Source of the DNA: Bartonella massiliensis | GTDB lineage: Bacteria > Pseudomonadota > Alphaproteobacteria > Rhizobiales > Rhizobiaceae | Direction: 5' to 3' | DNA: 64,000 bases | NCBI RefSeq assembly: GCF_902150025.1 | Contig: NZ_CABFVS010000002.1 | Coordinates: 124,001-188,000 of the forward strand | Shown: piece after piece, positions 29,856 through 39,815 of the stretch | How the letters are laid out: the number at the start of each line of letters is the position of its first letter | Numbering within the stretch: the first letter of the stretch is position 1 | The notes under the pieces: model-generated | The model's database searches: none | Told to the model about the DNA's origin: nothing | The model's input: only the letters and a program-made list of their open reading frames with translations | Position numbers and translations under genes: made by a program

Positions 29856-31484
29856 TTAAGGAAGATGATCAGAAGGGACTTTTAAAAGCATTTCATTAGC
29901 TTGGGGTATGGTCTGTCGTTCAATCATGCGGTGCACCCTTATACCGTTAGGAGCACAATTTAAATGACGCAAACGCTTATTAACTTCAGCATCTGCTTTT
30001 GTACGACGATGATTGTGACGTAAATAATCTACCCATGTGGGCATATGATAAGCCTCTGTCCAATATTCAGGCCTTTCAAGATCTCGTAAAAGAACCCATT
30101 GACGCGCACCATCACGTAAACGAATATGGCGTCGACGCGTCATCACTTTGAGAAACTCTTCCAGATCATTTTCATGAATTTGATAATCGATCATGATCAT
30201 GATTGGGCCACTTCTTGCTTTTAGGTCGAGTAAGAGTTCTGGCTCTCTAAAATGATCAAGAGGATTTAGATCTATCTGCGGAATTTCTTGAATTCTAAAT
30301 TTTACCCCTGCAAGAGCACCAAAAATCAAGAATAAAGAACAAATACTCAAAGCAATTGTTGGAGAATAACCATCAGCCAAAGCGCCCCAAATTGCACTTC
30401 CAACAGCCATTCCCCCGTAAGATGCTGTTTGATAAAGCGCTAAAGCACGTGCCACAACCCATCGTGGTGTAGAAAGTTGTACAGATGTATTAAACAATGA
30501 TAATGCCAAAACCCAACATAAACCTGCAGGAAATAAAGCAATATGGCTTACAATCAGTGAACGGCTTATTCCCAATAAAAAACAAGAAAAAGCAAAACCA
30601 ATAAATGCACTGGCAATAATTGTTTCTGGACGAAAATGATGCCGTACAAATGCATTAGTAATCCCTGCTGTCATGGCTCCTAAGCCAAAACAACCAAGTA
30701 ATGTACCATAAAGAAGAGCACTTCCTCCCAGAACTTTATGCGCAACAATTGGCAAAAGAGCTAAAATCGAAATAGCCCCTATACCAAAAAAGAACACTCG
30801 AACCATAATATTCAAGAGATTAGGTGACATCGCAACATAACGCAAACCATCTGAGACAGCCCCTAGAAGTCTTTCTCTTGGCAATGGATTATTTTTATAA
30901 TTCGATTTCCAGAAAAATAATGCCCCAATAAGAGGGATATAGCTTATAGCATTAAACAAAAAAGCAGCAGATGCCCCCAAAGTTGCAATAACGCCGCCCC
31001 CAATAGCAGGACCAACACTGCGCATCAAATTAAAGCCGACACTATTCAAGCTCACAGCAGCAGGAATATTGTCCCTACTCACAATATCTCCTATCGTTGC
31101 TTGCCAAGAAGGATTATAAAAGGCTGTGCCACATCCAATCAAAAACGTAAAACATAATAAAAGCCAAGGTGTTAAAAATCCCATATAGGCTAAAACAAAT
31201 AAACTCATGGATATAACCATCATCATAATCTGTGCGCACAACATAATTTGACGCCGATTAAAATTGTCCGCTAATGCCCCTGCCATCAAAGAAAACAGAA
31301 CAAGTGGTAATGTTGTCGCACTCTGAACAAGCCCAACCATAGAATGCGAAGAACTGATCAATGCCATTAACCACCCTGCGCCAACAGCCTGTATCAGCCC
31401 TCCTAAATTAGAAATAAGAGTAGATGACCATAAATTTCGAAATACCGAATTACGAAAAAGTTTTAATGCTGAAATGCTCTGCAT
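29856..31484 (-). CDS. MFS transporter with C-terminal soluble domain
   Basis: 542 residues. About twelve membrane helices fill residues 15-400, with the MFS loop motif GALADNFNRRQIML after helix 2. The type resembles the EntS/DUF894 (MFS_3) exporters. Residues from about 415 on are soluble (GPIMIMIDYQIHENDLEEFL, then RRRHIRLRDGARQWVLLRDL) and end near HRMIERQTIPQANEML; this tail recurs in alphaproteobacterial members. The substrate is unknown; EntS relatives export small organic molecules such as siderophores. A strong GGAGG site precedes the ATG. It is oriented against the surrounding translation genes and interrupts truB-rpsO synteny. Confidence 0.88.
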   Translation of the reverse strand: MQSISALKLFRNSVFRNLWSSTLISNLGGLIQAVGAGWLMALISSSHSMVGLVQSATTLPLVLFSLMAGALADNFNRRQIMLCAQIMMMVISMSLFVLAYMGFLTPWLLLCFTFLIGCGTAFYNPSWQATIGDIVSRDNIPAAVSLNSVGFNLMRSVGPAIGGGVIATLGASAAFLFNAISYIPLIGALFFWKSNYKNNPLPRERLLGAVSDGLRYVAMSPNLLNIMVRVFFFGIGAISILALLPIVAHKVLGGSALLYGTLLGCFGLGAMTAGITNAFVRHHFRPETIIASAFIGFAFSCFLLGISRSLIVSHIALFPAGLCWVLALSLFNTSVQLSTPRWVVARALALYQTASYGGMAVGSAIWGALADGYSPTIALSICSLFLIFGALAGVKFRIQEIPQIDLNPLDHFREPELLLDLKARSGPIMIMIDYQIHENDLEEFLKVMTRRRHIRLRDGARQWVLLRDLERPEYWTEAYHMPTWVDYLRHNHRRTKADAEVNKRLRHLNCAPNGIRVHRMIERQTIPQANEMLLKVPSDHLP

Positions 31485-31685
31485 CTTTTTCCTCCAAATC
31501 GGTATTTATTATTTTTGTTAGCATACACACGCTCATAATCTTTGTATCAAAAGGATGCATAATTCTTTAAAAAATTTCTCATAAAACTTTATTTAAATCA
31601 ATATTTCAAAACAAAAGCCTTTATTTAAAGAAAGACTCAAAATGCTGTAAAGGACTAGTATTTTAACCTTCTTTCCTATATAAAG

Positions 31686-31797
31686 GCGGAAATAGCTAGG
31701 AGTCTTTGACTCTGCTTAGCTTCTCGTAGACCCTTGCTGAACGACATCTCGGCTATGGGTGGCTTTATGTTTCTTCGTTTTTGGAAAGGATAATACG
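31686..31797 (+). promoter_or_regulatory. Structured rpsO leader, candidate S15 autoregulatory RNA
   Basis: The leader contains a stem-loop from GAGTC-TTT-GACTC nested in AGCTA/TTAGCT at about 31692-31719. GC-richer segments follow (GTAGACCCTTGCTGAACGAC, CGGCTATGGGTGGC) that could form a second helix before the AAAGGA ribosome-binding site. S15 leaders that repress their own translation are known from several phyla, including alphaproteobacteria. The assignment here rests on position and structure only. Confidence 0.5.
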
Positions 31798-32067
31798 ATG
31801 TCGATTACAGCTGAACGTAAACAAGCTCTTGTCGCAGAATACGCAACCAAAGTTGGTGATACAGGATCACCAGAAGTACAGATTGCTGTACTTTCTGAAC
31901 GTATTTCTAATTTAACAAACCACTTTAAATCTCATAAAAAGGATAATCATTCTCGTCGTGGTCTTTTGAAGATGGTGTCTCAACGCCGGCGCCTTCTTGA
32001 TTATCTTAAAGGAGTTGACCAAAATCGTTATCAGACACTTATCAAGAAGTTAGGTTTGCGTCGCTAA
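31798..32067 (+). CDS. rpsO: 30S ribosomal protein S15
   Basis: 89 residues from the ATG at 31798 ([18 protein letters not shown]), which has AAAGGA upstream; the longer frame from 31759 lies in the leader. Conserved stretches are [35 protein letters not shown] and [13 protein letters not shown]15 binds the 16S central domain early in 30S assembly. A strong terminator follows, with pnp behind it. Confidence 0.98.
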   Translation: MSITAERKQALVAEYATKVGDTGSPEVQIAVLSERISNLTNHFKSHKKDNHSRRGLLKMVSQRRRLLDYLKGVDQNRYQTLIKKLGLRR

Positions 32068-32071
32068 AAGA

Positions 32072-32106
32072 AAAATGGGGTGGTGTTAAAAAACCACCCA
32101 TTTTTT
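32072..32106 (+). terminator. Intrinsic terminator after rpsO
   Basis: AAATGGGGTGGT and ACCACCCATTT form a GC-rich stem around an A-rich loop, followed directly by six T residues. It is close behind the rpsO stop, so rpsO is probably made mainly as a monocistronic message with some read-through to pnp. Confidence 0.9.
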
Positions 32107-32305
32107 CAACATGTTACTTTTAGTTAAAAATTTTAAAAACTGACAAGTTATTATGGGATAGGATTGCTCGTCTTTCGTATTTAATATGATTTAGTTCTAT
32201 CAACAAATTGAAAGTATGTTGTCCACCTTAGAGCTTAGAAATATGCCATGCAAAACCAGAATATGAACAATCAAAGATTTAAACACTGGTCATTAAGGAT
32301 AAAAA

Positions 32306-34501
32306 ATGTTCAAAACGCACAAGATAGAAATTGAATGGGCTGGGCGTCCGCTTACCCTTGAAACAGGGAAAATAGCGCGCCAAGCTGATGGTGCAGTGAT
32401 TGCTACCTATGGAGAAACTATTGTTTTAGCAACCGTTGTATCGGCCAAAAGCCCAAAACCAGACCAGGACTTTTTTCCACTCACCGTTAATTATCAAGAA
32501 AAATCCTATGCTGTTGGTCGAATACCTGGTGGCTATTTAAAACGTGAAAGTCGGCCAAGTGAAAATGAAACTTTGATTTCACGTTTGATTGATCGTCCAA
32601 TTCGTCCCCTTTTCGTTGAGGGTTATAAAAATGATACACAAGTCATTGTTTCTGTTATACAGCATGATCTTGAAAATAATCCCGATATCCTTGCGATGAT
32701 TGCATCCTCTGCCGCATTGACCCTATCAGGTGTGCCTTTCATGGGACCGATAGCGGGGGCGCGCGTTGGCTATTGTAACGGACAATATGTTCTCAATCCT
32801 CATATCGATGAAATGCCTGAATCAAAACTTGATCTTGTGGTTGCTGGAACAGAAAGTGCTGTATTGATGGTTGAATCAGAGGCTCAAGAATTGCCCGAAG
32901 ATATCATGCTGGGTGCTGTGATGTTCGGTCACAAAGGCCTTCAACCTGTCATTGATGCCATTATCAAGCTTGCTGAAGTTGCTGCAAAAGAGCCTCGTGA
33001 TTTTATTCCGGAAGATCTTTCTGAACTTGAAAAAGCAATGCAGGAAATGGCAGAACAGGATATACGGAAAGCTTACACTATTACTGATAAGCAAGAACGT
33101 TATGCCGCAGTTGATGCGCTAAAAACAGAAATCATCAGTAAATTTATGCCAGAAACGGAAGAAGGCTGTCAATTTAGTACCGATCAAATTGCAACCGTAT
33201 TTAAACAGTTGCAAGCAAAAATTGTTCGCGGAAATATTCTTGATACAGAAAGGCGGATTGATGGACGCAATCTTTCTACCGTGCGCCCTATCCAATCAGA
33301 AGTAAGTATTTTACCCCGTACCCATGGATCAGCCCTCTTTACCCGCGGAGAAACTCAAGCCATTGTCGTTGCAACATTGGGAACTGGTGAAGATGAACAA
33401 TATGTTGATGCCTTAACAGGAATGTATAAAGAAACATTTCTTCTCCATTACAATTTCCCACCATTTTCAGTGGGTGAAACAGGACGCCTTGGTTCTCCTG
33501 GTCGTCGTGAAATTGGACATGGAAAATTGGCATGGCGTGCAATTCACCCCATGTTGCCAACAAAAGAATCTTTTCCTTATACCATTCGCGCTGTCTCAGA
33601 AATTACTGAATCCAATGGATCTTCTTCTATGGCAACAGTTTGTGGAACATCGCTTGCTCTCATGGATGCTGGTGTTCCTTTAGCACGCCCCGTTGCAGGT
33701 ATTGCCATGGGTTTGATTAAAGAAGGAGAACGCTTTGCCGTTCTGTCTGATATCTTAGGCGATGAAGATCATCTTGGGGATATGGATTTTAAAGTTGCAG
33801 GAACAGAAAATGGTATTACTGCTTTGCAAATGGATATCAAAATTGACGGTATTACCGAAGAGATTATGAAAATCGCACTGGAACAAGCTAAAGGTGGCCG
33901 AATTCATATCCTTAACGAAATGGGGAAAGCTTTAACCAGCGCACGAGCTGAACTGAGTGAATTTTCTCCACGAATCGAAGTGATGAATATTTCTGTTGAT
34001 AAAATCCGTGATGTTATCGGCTCTGGTGGTAAAGTTATTAGAGAAATTGTGGAACAAACTGGAGCGAAAATTAATATTGAAGATGATGGTACCATTAAAA
34101 TTGCTTCTGCTGATGCTAAAACCATTGAAGCAGCAAAACGCTGGATCCATTCTATTGTCGATGAACCAGAAGTTGGTGCTATCTACCAAGGAACCGTTGT
34201 AAAAACGGCAGACTTTGGTGCGTTTATAAACTTCTTTGGTTCTCGTGATGGGCTCGTTCATATTTCTCAACTGGCGTCAGAACGCGTCACCAAAACAACA
34301 GATGTTGTTAAAGAAGGTGATAAAGTTTGGGTTAAACTCATGGGCTTTGATGAACGTGGAAAAGTTCGGTTATCAATGAAGGTTGTTGATCAAGAAACTG
34401 GAAAAGAAATTACCGATGATAAATCGGTAAAAGAAGAAAAATGCATGGATGAAAAAAGGCAACCTGAAAATAAACGCCGCCGGAAGAAAAAAGAGGAATA
34501 A
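32306..34501 (+). CDS. pnp: Polyribonucleotide nucleotidyltransferase (PNPase)
   Basis: 731 residues. Two RNase PH-like domains are joined by a helical linker ([20 protein letters not shown]). The second carries the catalytic region [20 protein letters not shown] and [14 protein letters not shown]. The KH domain has [12 protein letters not shown] near 570, and the S1 domain runs from [20 protein letters not shown], near 625, to about 695; a basic tail ends the protein. PNPase degrades RNA 3' to 5' with phosphate. AAGGA precedes the ATG. The 238-bp gap after rpsO holds its terminator and may carry its own promoter. Confidence 0.97.
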   Translation: MFKTHKIEIEWAGRPLTLETGKIARQADGAVIATYGETIVLATVVSAKSPKPDQDFFPLTVNYQEKSYAVGRIPGGYLKRESRPSENETLISRLIDRPIRPLFVEGYKNDTQVIVSVIQHDLENNPDILAMIASSAALTLSGVPFMGPIAGARVGYCNGQYVLNPHIDEMPESKLDLVVAGTESAVLMVESEAQELPEDIMLGAVMFGHKGLQPVIDAIIKLAEVAAKEPRDFIPEDLSELEKAMQEMAEQDIRKAYTITDKQERYAAVDALKTEIISKFMPETEEGCQFSTDQIATVFKQLQAKIVRGNILDTERRIDGRNLSTVRPIQSEVSILPRTHGSALFTRGETQAIVVATLGTGEDEQYVDALTGMYKETFLLHYNFPPFSVGETGRLGSPGRREIGHGKLAWRAIHPMLPTKESFPYTIRAVSEITESNGSSSMATVCGTSLALMDAGVPLARPVAGIAMGLIKEGERFAVLSDILGDEDHLGDMDFKVAGTENGITALQMDIKIDGITEEIMKIALEQAKGGRIHILNEMGKALTSARAELSEFSPRIEVMNISVDKIRDVIGSGGKVIREIVEQTGAKINIEDDGTIKIASADAKTIEAAKRWIHSIVDEPEVGAIYQGTVVKTADFGAFINFFGSRDGLVHISQLASERVTKTTDVVKEGDKVWVKLMGFDERGKVRLSMKVVDQETGKEITDDKSVKEEKCMDEKRQPENKRRRKKKEE

Positions 34502-34527
34502 TCTTTTCTTCTTATCGTAATTATGAA

Positions 34528-34560
34528 ATGCCATCCCAACATTGGAATGGCATTTTTCTT
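34528..34560 (+). terminator. Intrinsic terminator after pnp
   Basis: ATGCCAT-c-CCAA and TTGG-a-ATGGCAT form an eleven-pair stem with one internal mismatch and a two-base turn, followed by TTTTTCTTT. It overlaps the first possible start (TTG at 34542) of the next frame, which argues for a later start there. Confidence 0.88.
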
Positions 34561-35570
34561 TGAAAGAACCACATGTGTTATCATTTTTACCTTTTGAAAA
34601 TCATGTACTCCCTTATCCAGATCCAAGCCAATGCTGGCTAAGTTTTGGTTTAACGGAAGTCCCTGCTCCAGAATGGGTGCAAAATTTAAAAATTATCACG
34701 CCTTGGCGACCTGATTTTTTTAAATTTGTCGATACTCAATTTCACTGCTCTCCTCAAATAGATAAAACTTCCCTCTATGATGGAGCATTTTTACAGTTGA
34801 GCAAATATCGTGGTTTTAACCAAAATTGTTTTCTTGATTTATTAGAATGCGTTAAACCCAATGGATGGATTATCATCAGTGGGAATAAAACAGCTGGTGC
34901 TGCTTCAATGATGAAATGGGTCAAAAATATTGTTCCCATTACCAATAAGTTGTCTAAAAATCATGGTCTCGTCTTTTGGCTACAAGTTCCTCAACAAATA
35001 GAGAAACAGAATATTTCACAATGGCGCTTACCACCACTTTCTTTTGATAAATTTCAAACCACTCCTGGTATGTTCTCACACGGTCGTATTGATCCAGGAT
35101 CTGCAGCGCTTGCTTCTTATCTGCCCAAAGTTATTTCTGGGAAAACGGCTGATTTTGGGGCTGGCTGGGGCTATCTTTCTCACGTTGCCCTTGAAAGCAA
35201 GGTAAAACTGACAACTCTTGACCTCTATGAAGCCGATTACAATGCTTTGAAAGCAGCAAAACAGCACCTTAATCCCATAAAAACTCCTTTTCCAATTCAC
35301 TTTTATTGGCATGACCTTGTGCATGAGCCTATCACAAATCTGTATGACACTATCATTTCAAATCCACCGTTTCACACACAACAAACGACAGATGTCTCTT
35401 TGGGAAAACAGTTTATTATAAATGCTGCAAAATGCTTAAAGCCAAGGGGCAGTTTGCTTCTTGTTGCAAACCGCCATCTCCCTTATGAAACATTATTAAA
35501 AGATATTTTCCGTACAGTGTTGATACATGAACAAGCCCATGGTTTTAAAATTATCCAAGCACGCCGATAA
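34560..35570 (+). CDS. Class I SAM-dependent methyltransferase, RsmC/RlmG-like
   Basis: 336 residues if TTG at 34560 is used; GTG at 34575 is also possible, with GAAAGAA upstream, and TTG at 34542 falls in the pnp terminator. The C-terminal catalytic domain has the SAM motif GKTADFGAGWGYLSHVAL and the base-methylation motif NPPF at 268-271. The N-terminal half resembles a degenerate copy, as in RsmC and RlmG, which methylate guanine N2 in rRNA. Which rRNA position is targeted cannot be told. It converges on hslU with 8 bp between stops. Confidence 0.82.
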   Translation: MKEPHVLSFLPFENHVLPYPDPSQCWLSFGLTEVPAPEWVQNLKIITPWRPDFFKFVDTQFHCSPQIDKTSLYDGAFLQLSKYRGFNQNCFLDLLECVKPNGWIIISGNKTAGAASMMKWVKNIVPITNKLSKNHGLVFWLQVPQQIEKQNISQWRLPPLSFDKFQTTPGMFSHGRIDPGSAALASYLPKVISGKTADFGAGWGYLSHVALESKVKLTTLDLYEADYNALKAAKQHLNPIKTPFPIHFYWHDLVHEPITNLYDTIISNPPFHTQQTTDVSLGKQFIINAAKCLKPRGSLLLVANRHLPYETLLKDIFRTVLIHEQAHGFKIIQARR

Positions 35571-35578
35571 GTAAATCT

Positions 35579-36889
35579 CTAAAGAATAAAACGGGAAAGA
35601 TCGATATCAGCAGCAAGTTCACCAATAGATTTTCTCACATAAGCAGCATCAATTTTAAACGATGTTCCAGCTTTATCAGGTGCCGTGAAAGAAATCTCAT
35701 CCAAAACACGCTCCATCACCGTTTGTAAACGACGCGCTCCTATGTTTTCAATCCTTGCATTTAAATCCACAGCAATATCTGCCAAAGCATCAATTGCATC
35801 ATCGGTAATTTCCAAATGAACCTCTTCTGTTGCCATAAGAGCAATATATTGTTTAATCAAACTCGCTTCTGGTTCTGTTAGAATACGTCGTAAATCTTCC
35901 CTTGTTAAAGGGTTCAGCTCCACGCGGATAGGCAAACGCCCTTGAAGCTCCGGTAATAAATCAGAGGGTTTGGAAACATGAAATGCACCAGAGGCAATAA
36001 AAAGAATATGATCTGTTTTGATTTGTCCATATTTTGTAGCAATTGTTGTTCCTTCAACCAAAGGCAAAAGGTCACGTTGAACGCCTTCACGTGAAACTGC
36101 AGCACTTGCGCCTCCATCTTTGGTTGCAATTTTATCAATCTCGTCGATAAAAACAATACCGTCATTTTCAGCAACACGCAGCGCTTCTTGAATAATTTGC
36201 TCCTGATCCAGGAGTTTTTCAGATTCGTCATCAATGAGCGGTTTAAAAGCATCCCTTACTGTCGTTTTACGGACTTTTGTACGACTACCCATTTTGCCCA
36301 AAATATCGGATAAATTCATAATCCCCATTTGCGCCCCAGGCATGCCAGGAATATCAAAGGTTGAAGCACTATTGCCATTATTATCGACGACTTCTATTTC
36401 AATCTCTTTCTCATCTAATTCACCTTCACGCAATTTTTTGCGAAAACTATCACGGGTAGCGGGACTTGCTGTTTTACCAACAAGGGCATCTAAAACACGC
36501 TCCTCAGCATTCATGTGAGCTTTTTCTTTTATTTCATCGCGTTTTTTTTCACGCACAAGGGAAACAGAAATTTCAACAAGGTCTCGAATAATTTGTTCAA
36601 CGTCGCGCCCCACATAACCAACTTCAGTAAATTTAGTCGCTTCTACTTTCACGAAAGGTGCTCCAGAAAGTTTTGCTAATCGACGAGCAATCCCTGTTTT
36701 ACCAACACCTGTTGGCCCTATCATTAAAATATTTTTTGGCATCACTTCTTCACGCATCGGCTCATCAAGCTGTTGTCTACGCCACCGATTGCGCAGTGCA
36801 ATAGCTACAGAACGTTTGGCATCATTTTGGCCAATAATAAAACGATCAAGTTCAGAAACAGTTTCACGAGGGGAAAATACAACACACAT
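35579..36889 (-). CDS. hslU: ATP-dependent protease ATPase subunit HslU
   Basis: 436 residues. It starts [20 protein letters not shown]. Walker A is GPTGVGKT at 58-65, the pore-loop region is [13 protein letters not shown], and Walker B is [17 protein letters not shown]. The C-terminal tail ([12 protein letters not shown]) inserts into HslV to activate it. HslU unfolds substrates for HslV. It begins immediately after the hslV stop (36890), so the two are one operon, probably heat-responsive, though I did not identify a promoter with confidence. Confidence 0.97.
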   Translation of the reverse strand: MCVVFSPRETVSELDRFIIGQNDAKRSVAIALRNRWRRQQLDEPMREEVMPKNILMIGPTGVGKTGIARRLAKLSGAPFVKVEATKFTEVGYVGRDVEQIIRDLVEISVSLVREKKRDEIKEKAHMNAEERVLDALVGKTASPATRDSFRKKLREGELDEKEIEIEVVDNNGNSASTFDIPGMPGAQMGIMNLSDILGKMGSRTKVRKTTVRDAFKPLIDDESEKLLDQEQIIQEALRVAENDGIVFIDEIDKIATKDGGASAAVSREGVQRDLLPLVEGTTIATKYGQIKTDHILFIASGAFHVSKPSDLLPELQGRLPIRVELNPLTREDLRRILTEPEASLIKQYIALMATEEVHLEITDDAIDALADIAVDLNARIENIGARRLQTVMERVLDEISFTAPDKAGTSFKIDAAYVRKSIGELAADIDLSRFIL

Positions 36890-37471
36890 TTAAATAGCTT
36901 TCTCTAAAGAAGATAATTCTGCATCCAATGTTTCAATTGTAAAATGATCATTGGTGTAAACACAAATTTTAGCGGCAATCGCCATCGCTTTACGAGCAAT
37001 CGTTTCGGCATCCAAATCCAAGCCGATGAGTGCCCGCGCTGCTGAAAGAGCAAAATTTCCTCCAGAGCCAATAGCCATAACCCCATCTTCTGGTTCTAAG
37101 ACATCACCAAGCCCTGTTAGAGCCAAAGTTACTTTCTTATCAGCCACAAGCATCATTGCTTCAAGACGGCGCAAATAGCGATCTGTTCGCCAATCCTTTG
37201 CAAGCTCTACACATGCACGCATAAGCTGATCAGGATATTGCTCAAGCTTTGTTTCCAATCTTTCCAATAATGTGAAGGCATCTGCCGTAGCACCTGCAAA
37301 ACCAGCAATAACCGATCCGCTCTTCCCAAGACGACGGACCTTACGTGCATTGCCTTTCATAATCGTCTGTCCAAGAGAAACCTGACCATCGCCAGCCATC
37401 ACCACTTTGCCATCTTTTCGTACCGTAATAATTGTTGTACCATACATTATGTCTGGCTTATGTTCTGTCAT
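36890..37471 (-). CDS. hslV: ATP-dependent protease peptidase subunit HslV
   Basis: 193 residues. A short propeptide ends at Gly11, exposing Thr12 (MYG before [13 protein letters not shown]) as the N-terminal nucleophile of the mature enzyme. The proteasome-beta-like fold follows, with [20 protein letters not shown] and [26 protein letters not shown] precedes the ATG. The 217-bp gap to the divergent asparaginase gene is AT-rich. Confidence 0.97.
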   Translation of the reverse strand: MTEHKPDIMYGTTIITVRKDGKVVMAGDGQVSLGQTIMKGNARKVRRLGKSGSVIAGFAGATADAFTLLERLETKLEQYPDQLMRACVELAKDWRTDRYLRRLEAMMLVADKKVTLALTGLGDVLEPEDGVMAIGSGGNFALSAARALIGLDLDAETIARKAMAIAAKICVYTNDHFTIETLDAELSSLEKAI

Positions 37472-37688
37472 AAGGAGACTCCTTAATATTAACTTTAATT
37501 TTTAATATTGATTGCTTTGCATACAATATTAAACTCAATTGCTATTGTTCTATTTAAGAACACATAAAGCAAAACACAATGATTCAGCATAACTCAATTT
37601 ATTAAAATTGAAAAAATGATACCATTGTTGTCAATGTAAATTACTGCTAAGTAGCTTTCTATAAACAGTTTGTGCCTTTTAGAGGAAA

Positions 37689-38681
37689 ATGATGAAAAAA
37701 ATAGCCATAGGAACCTTAGGTGGAACAATTGCCATGACAGCTGATCGTTTTGGTCACATGCAGCCAACTTTAACTTCAGATAGCCTCATACAAAGTGTTC
37801 CTGATTTAAATAGTGTTGCTGATATTCATGCACAAACATTAATGCAAATACCAAGTGGCTCTTTATCTTTTAAAATTCTTTTTGAAATAATCGAGTGGGC
37901 AAAACAGCAAATAAAGGCTGGTGCAACAGGGATTGTTTTAACGCAAGGAACTGATACTCTGGAAGAAACAGCTTTTTTTCTTTCTCTTTATTGGAAGGAA
38001 ACTGAACCACTCATCATAACTGGTGCTATGCGCCCCCCTCATGAAGCAGGCGCTGATGGACCCGCTAATATTTTAGCAGCAACGCGTGTCGCAGTAGCTC
38101 CACAAAGCCGTAATAGAGGCGTTCTTGTTGTCATTAATGATACAATTCACTCGCCTTATTGGCTCTATAAAAGCCATACCGTCAAAGTTGAAACATTTCA
38201 ATCAGGGCTCGTAGGTATTTTAGGAACTATTTTAGAGGGAAAACTCATTTATTTCAATGATCGAAAATTTTTCCCGACAACGTTTGATCTTCCCTCAAAT
38301 TACGATCATCAAATTGCACTCCTCCATTCTTCTTTATCATCTGATGCAAAATTAATGAAACTCTGTCTTGAAAGTGGGGACTATGCTGGACTTGTTATCG
38401 CTGGTTTTGGTGCAGGACATTGTAGTTTTCAAGAAGCAGATCTTGTACAACAATATGCACAAAAAATACCGATTATTATTGCTAGTCGTTGTTGTAATGG
38501 CTCAACAACTCGTATAACTTATGGCTATAAAGGCTCAGAAATTGATATGATTGCTTCTGGTGCTCTCATGTCTGGTTATTTATCTGCCATAAAAGCACGT
38601 CTTCTTTTGTGGGCTTTTTTGGCACAAGGGAGCTCATTAGCACAAATCCGTGCACACTGGAATGACTGGACGATAAGCTAG
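37689..38681 (+). CDS. Asparaginase/glutaminase family protein
   Basis: 330 residues; the first two codons are both ATG. The two threonine motifs of the family are present: GTLGGTIAM with Thr13, and LTQGTDTLEET with Thr88-Asp89. IITGAMRPPHEAGADGPANI is the third signature. No signal peptide is visible, so this is a cytoplasmic, ansA-type enzyme that hydrolyses asparagine to aspartate and ammonia. Substrate preference is not proven by the motifs. It is divergent from hslV, with a good ribosome-binding site (AGAGGAAA). Confidence 0.88.
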   Translation: MMKKIAIGTLGGTIAMTADRFGHMQPTLTSDSLIQSVPDLNSVADIHAQTLMQIPSGSLSFKILFEIIEWAKQQIKAGATGIVLTQGTDTLEETAFFLSLYWKETEPLIITGAMRPPHEAGADGPANILAATRVAVAPQSRNRGVLVVINDTIHSPYWLYKSHTVKVETFQSGLVGILGTILEGKLIYFNDRKFFPTTFDLPSNYDHQIALLHSSLSSDAKLMKLCLESGDYAGLVIAGFGAGHCSFQEADLVQQYAQKIPIIIASRCCNGSTTRITYGYKGSEIDMIASGALMSGYLSAIKARLLLWAFLAQGSSLAQIRAHWNDWTIS

Positions 38682-38803
38682 TAAAGAATGATCTATTATC
38701 TTAAAGAAGAGAGTATGCAAAACAAAATTTATTTGAATACAAAGTTATTCTATCTGTCCGTTCTTAATCGGTTGCTGCGGCAAAAAAATATCGACAAATA
38801 TAA

Positions 38804-39802
38804 ATGATTGATACGACGATACAAAAAATTAATCAGGAAGATAATCTGGTCAAATGCATTCCTGACCGGTATTCCCCCTATCGTGTTTTTACTGCACAAG
38901 AATGGTCAGAGTTTCGTGCGGACACACCTCTTACTTTGACTTTTGACGAAATTAAGCGCTTACGCTCTATTGATGATCCTATCGACCTTGAAGAAGTCCA
39001 ACGCATTTATCTTTCTTTATCACGTCTTCTCTCATGCCATGTTGAAGCGGTACAAGACCTTTTTCACAAACGACAGCAGTTTCTCCACCAAGAAGAGAGT
39101 AAAAAAACACCTTTTATTATTGGAATTGCTGGTTCTGTAGCGGTCGGAAAATCAACCACGGCGCGTATTCTTCAAGAATTGTTGAAACGTTGGACATCTA
39201 GCCTTAAAGTGGATCTCATCACAACGGATGGTTTTCTCTATCCTAACGCGATCTTACAGCAAAAAAATCGTATGAATCGTAAAGGATTTCCTGATTCCTA
39301 TGACATTAAAAAATTGCTGTGCTTTCTTTCAGCTATAAAAGCAGGTATTGGGAATGTCCGCGCCCCACTTTACTCACATATGGCCTATGATGTTTTAGAA
39401 AACCAGACAATTACCATTGACCATCCTGATATTTTAATTGTTGAAGGCATTAATGTATTACAGGTCAGTGATCTTCCTAAAGATGGAAAAGCTATTCCTT
39501 TCGTATCAGATTTTTTTGACTTTTCAATTTATGTTGATGCCGAAACTGAAGTCATTCGTCACTGGTATTTGGAGCGCTTTAAGCGTTTGTGTAAAACAGC
39601 TTTTCAAAATCCTGAATCCTACTTTCATCGTTATGCCCTACTCAATGAAAAAGAAGCCTCAAAAATCGCTGAGGATCTTTGGCAAACGATTAATCTAAAA
39701 AATTTACAAGAAAATATATTGCCAACACGACCACGGTCTAATCTCATTCTACGAAAGGGAAAAAATCACTTGGTCGAGTATGTCGCGCTTAGACGACTAT
39801 AA
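38804..39802 (+). CDS. coaA: Pantothenate kinase (type I)
   Basis: 332 residues. The P-loop [12 protein letters not shown] is at 107-118. The N-terminal [15 protein letters not shown] and the substrate region [19 protein letters not shown] and SHMAYDVL are those of the CoaA family. It phosphorylates pantothenate, the first and controlling step of coenzyme A synthesis; type I enzymes are usually inhibited by CoA. No clear ribosome-binding site is seen. It ends 13 bp before the likely start of the aminopeptidase gene. Confidence 0.96.
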   Translation: MIDTTIQKINQEDNLVKCIPDRYSPYRVFTAQEWSEFRADTPLTLTFDEIKRLRSIDDPIDLEEVQRIYLSLSRLLSCHVEAVQDLFHKRQQFLHQEESKKTPFIIGIAGSVAVGKSTTARILQELLKRWTSSLKVDLITTDGFLYPNAILQQKNRMNRKGFPDSYDIKKLLCFLSAIKAGIGNVRAPLYSHMAYDVLENQTITIDHPDILIVEGINVLQVSDLPKDGKAIPFVSDFFDFSIYVDAETEVIRHWYLERFKRLCKTAFQNPESYFHRYALLNEKEASKIAEDLWQTINLKNLQENILPTRPRSNLILRKGKNHLVEYVALRRL

Positions 39803-39815
39803 GGATCTCATAACC

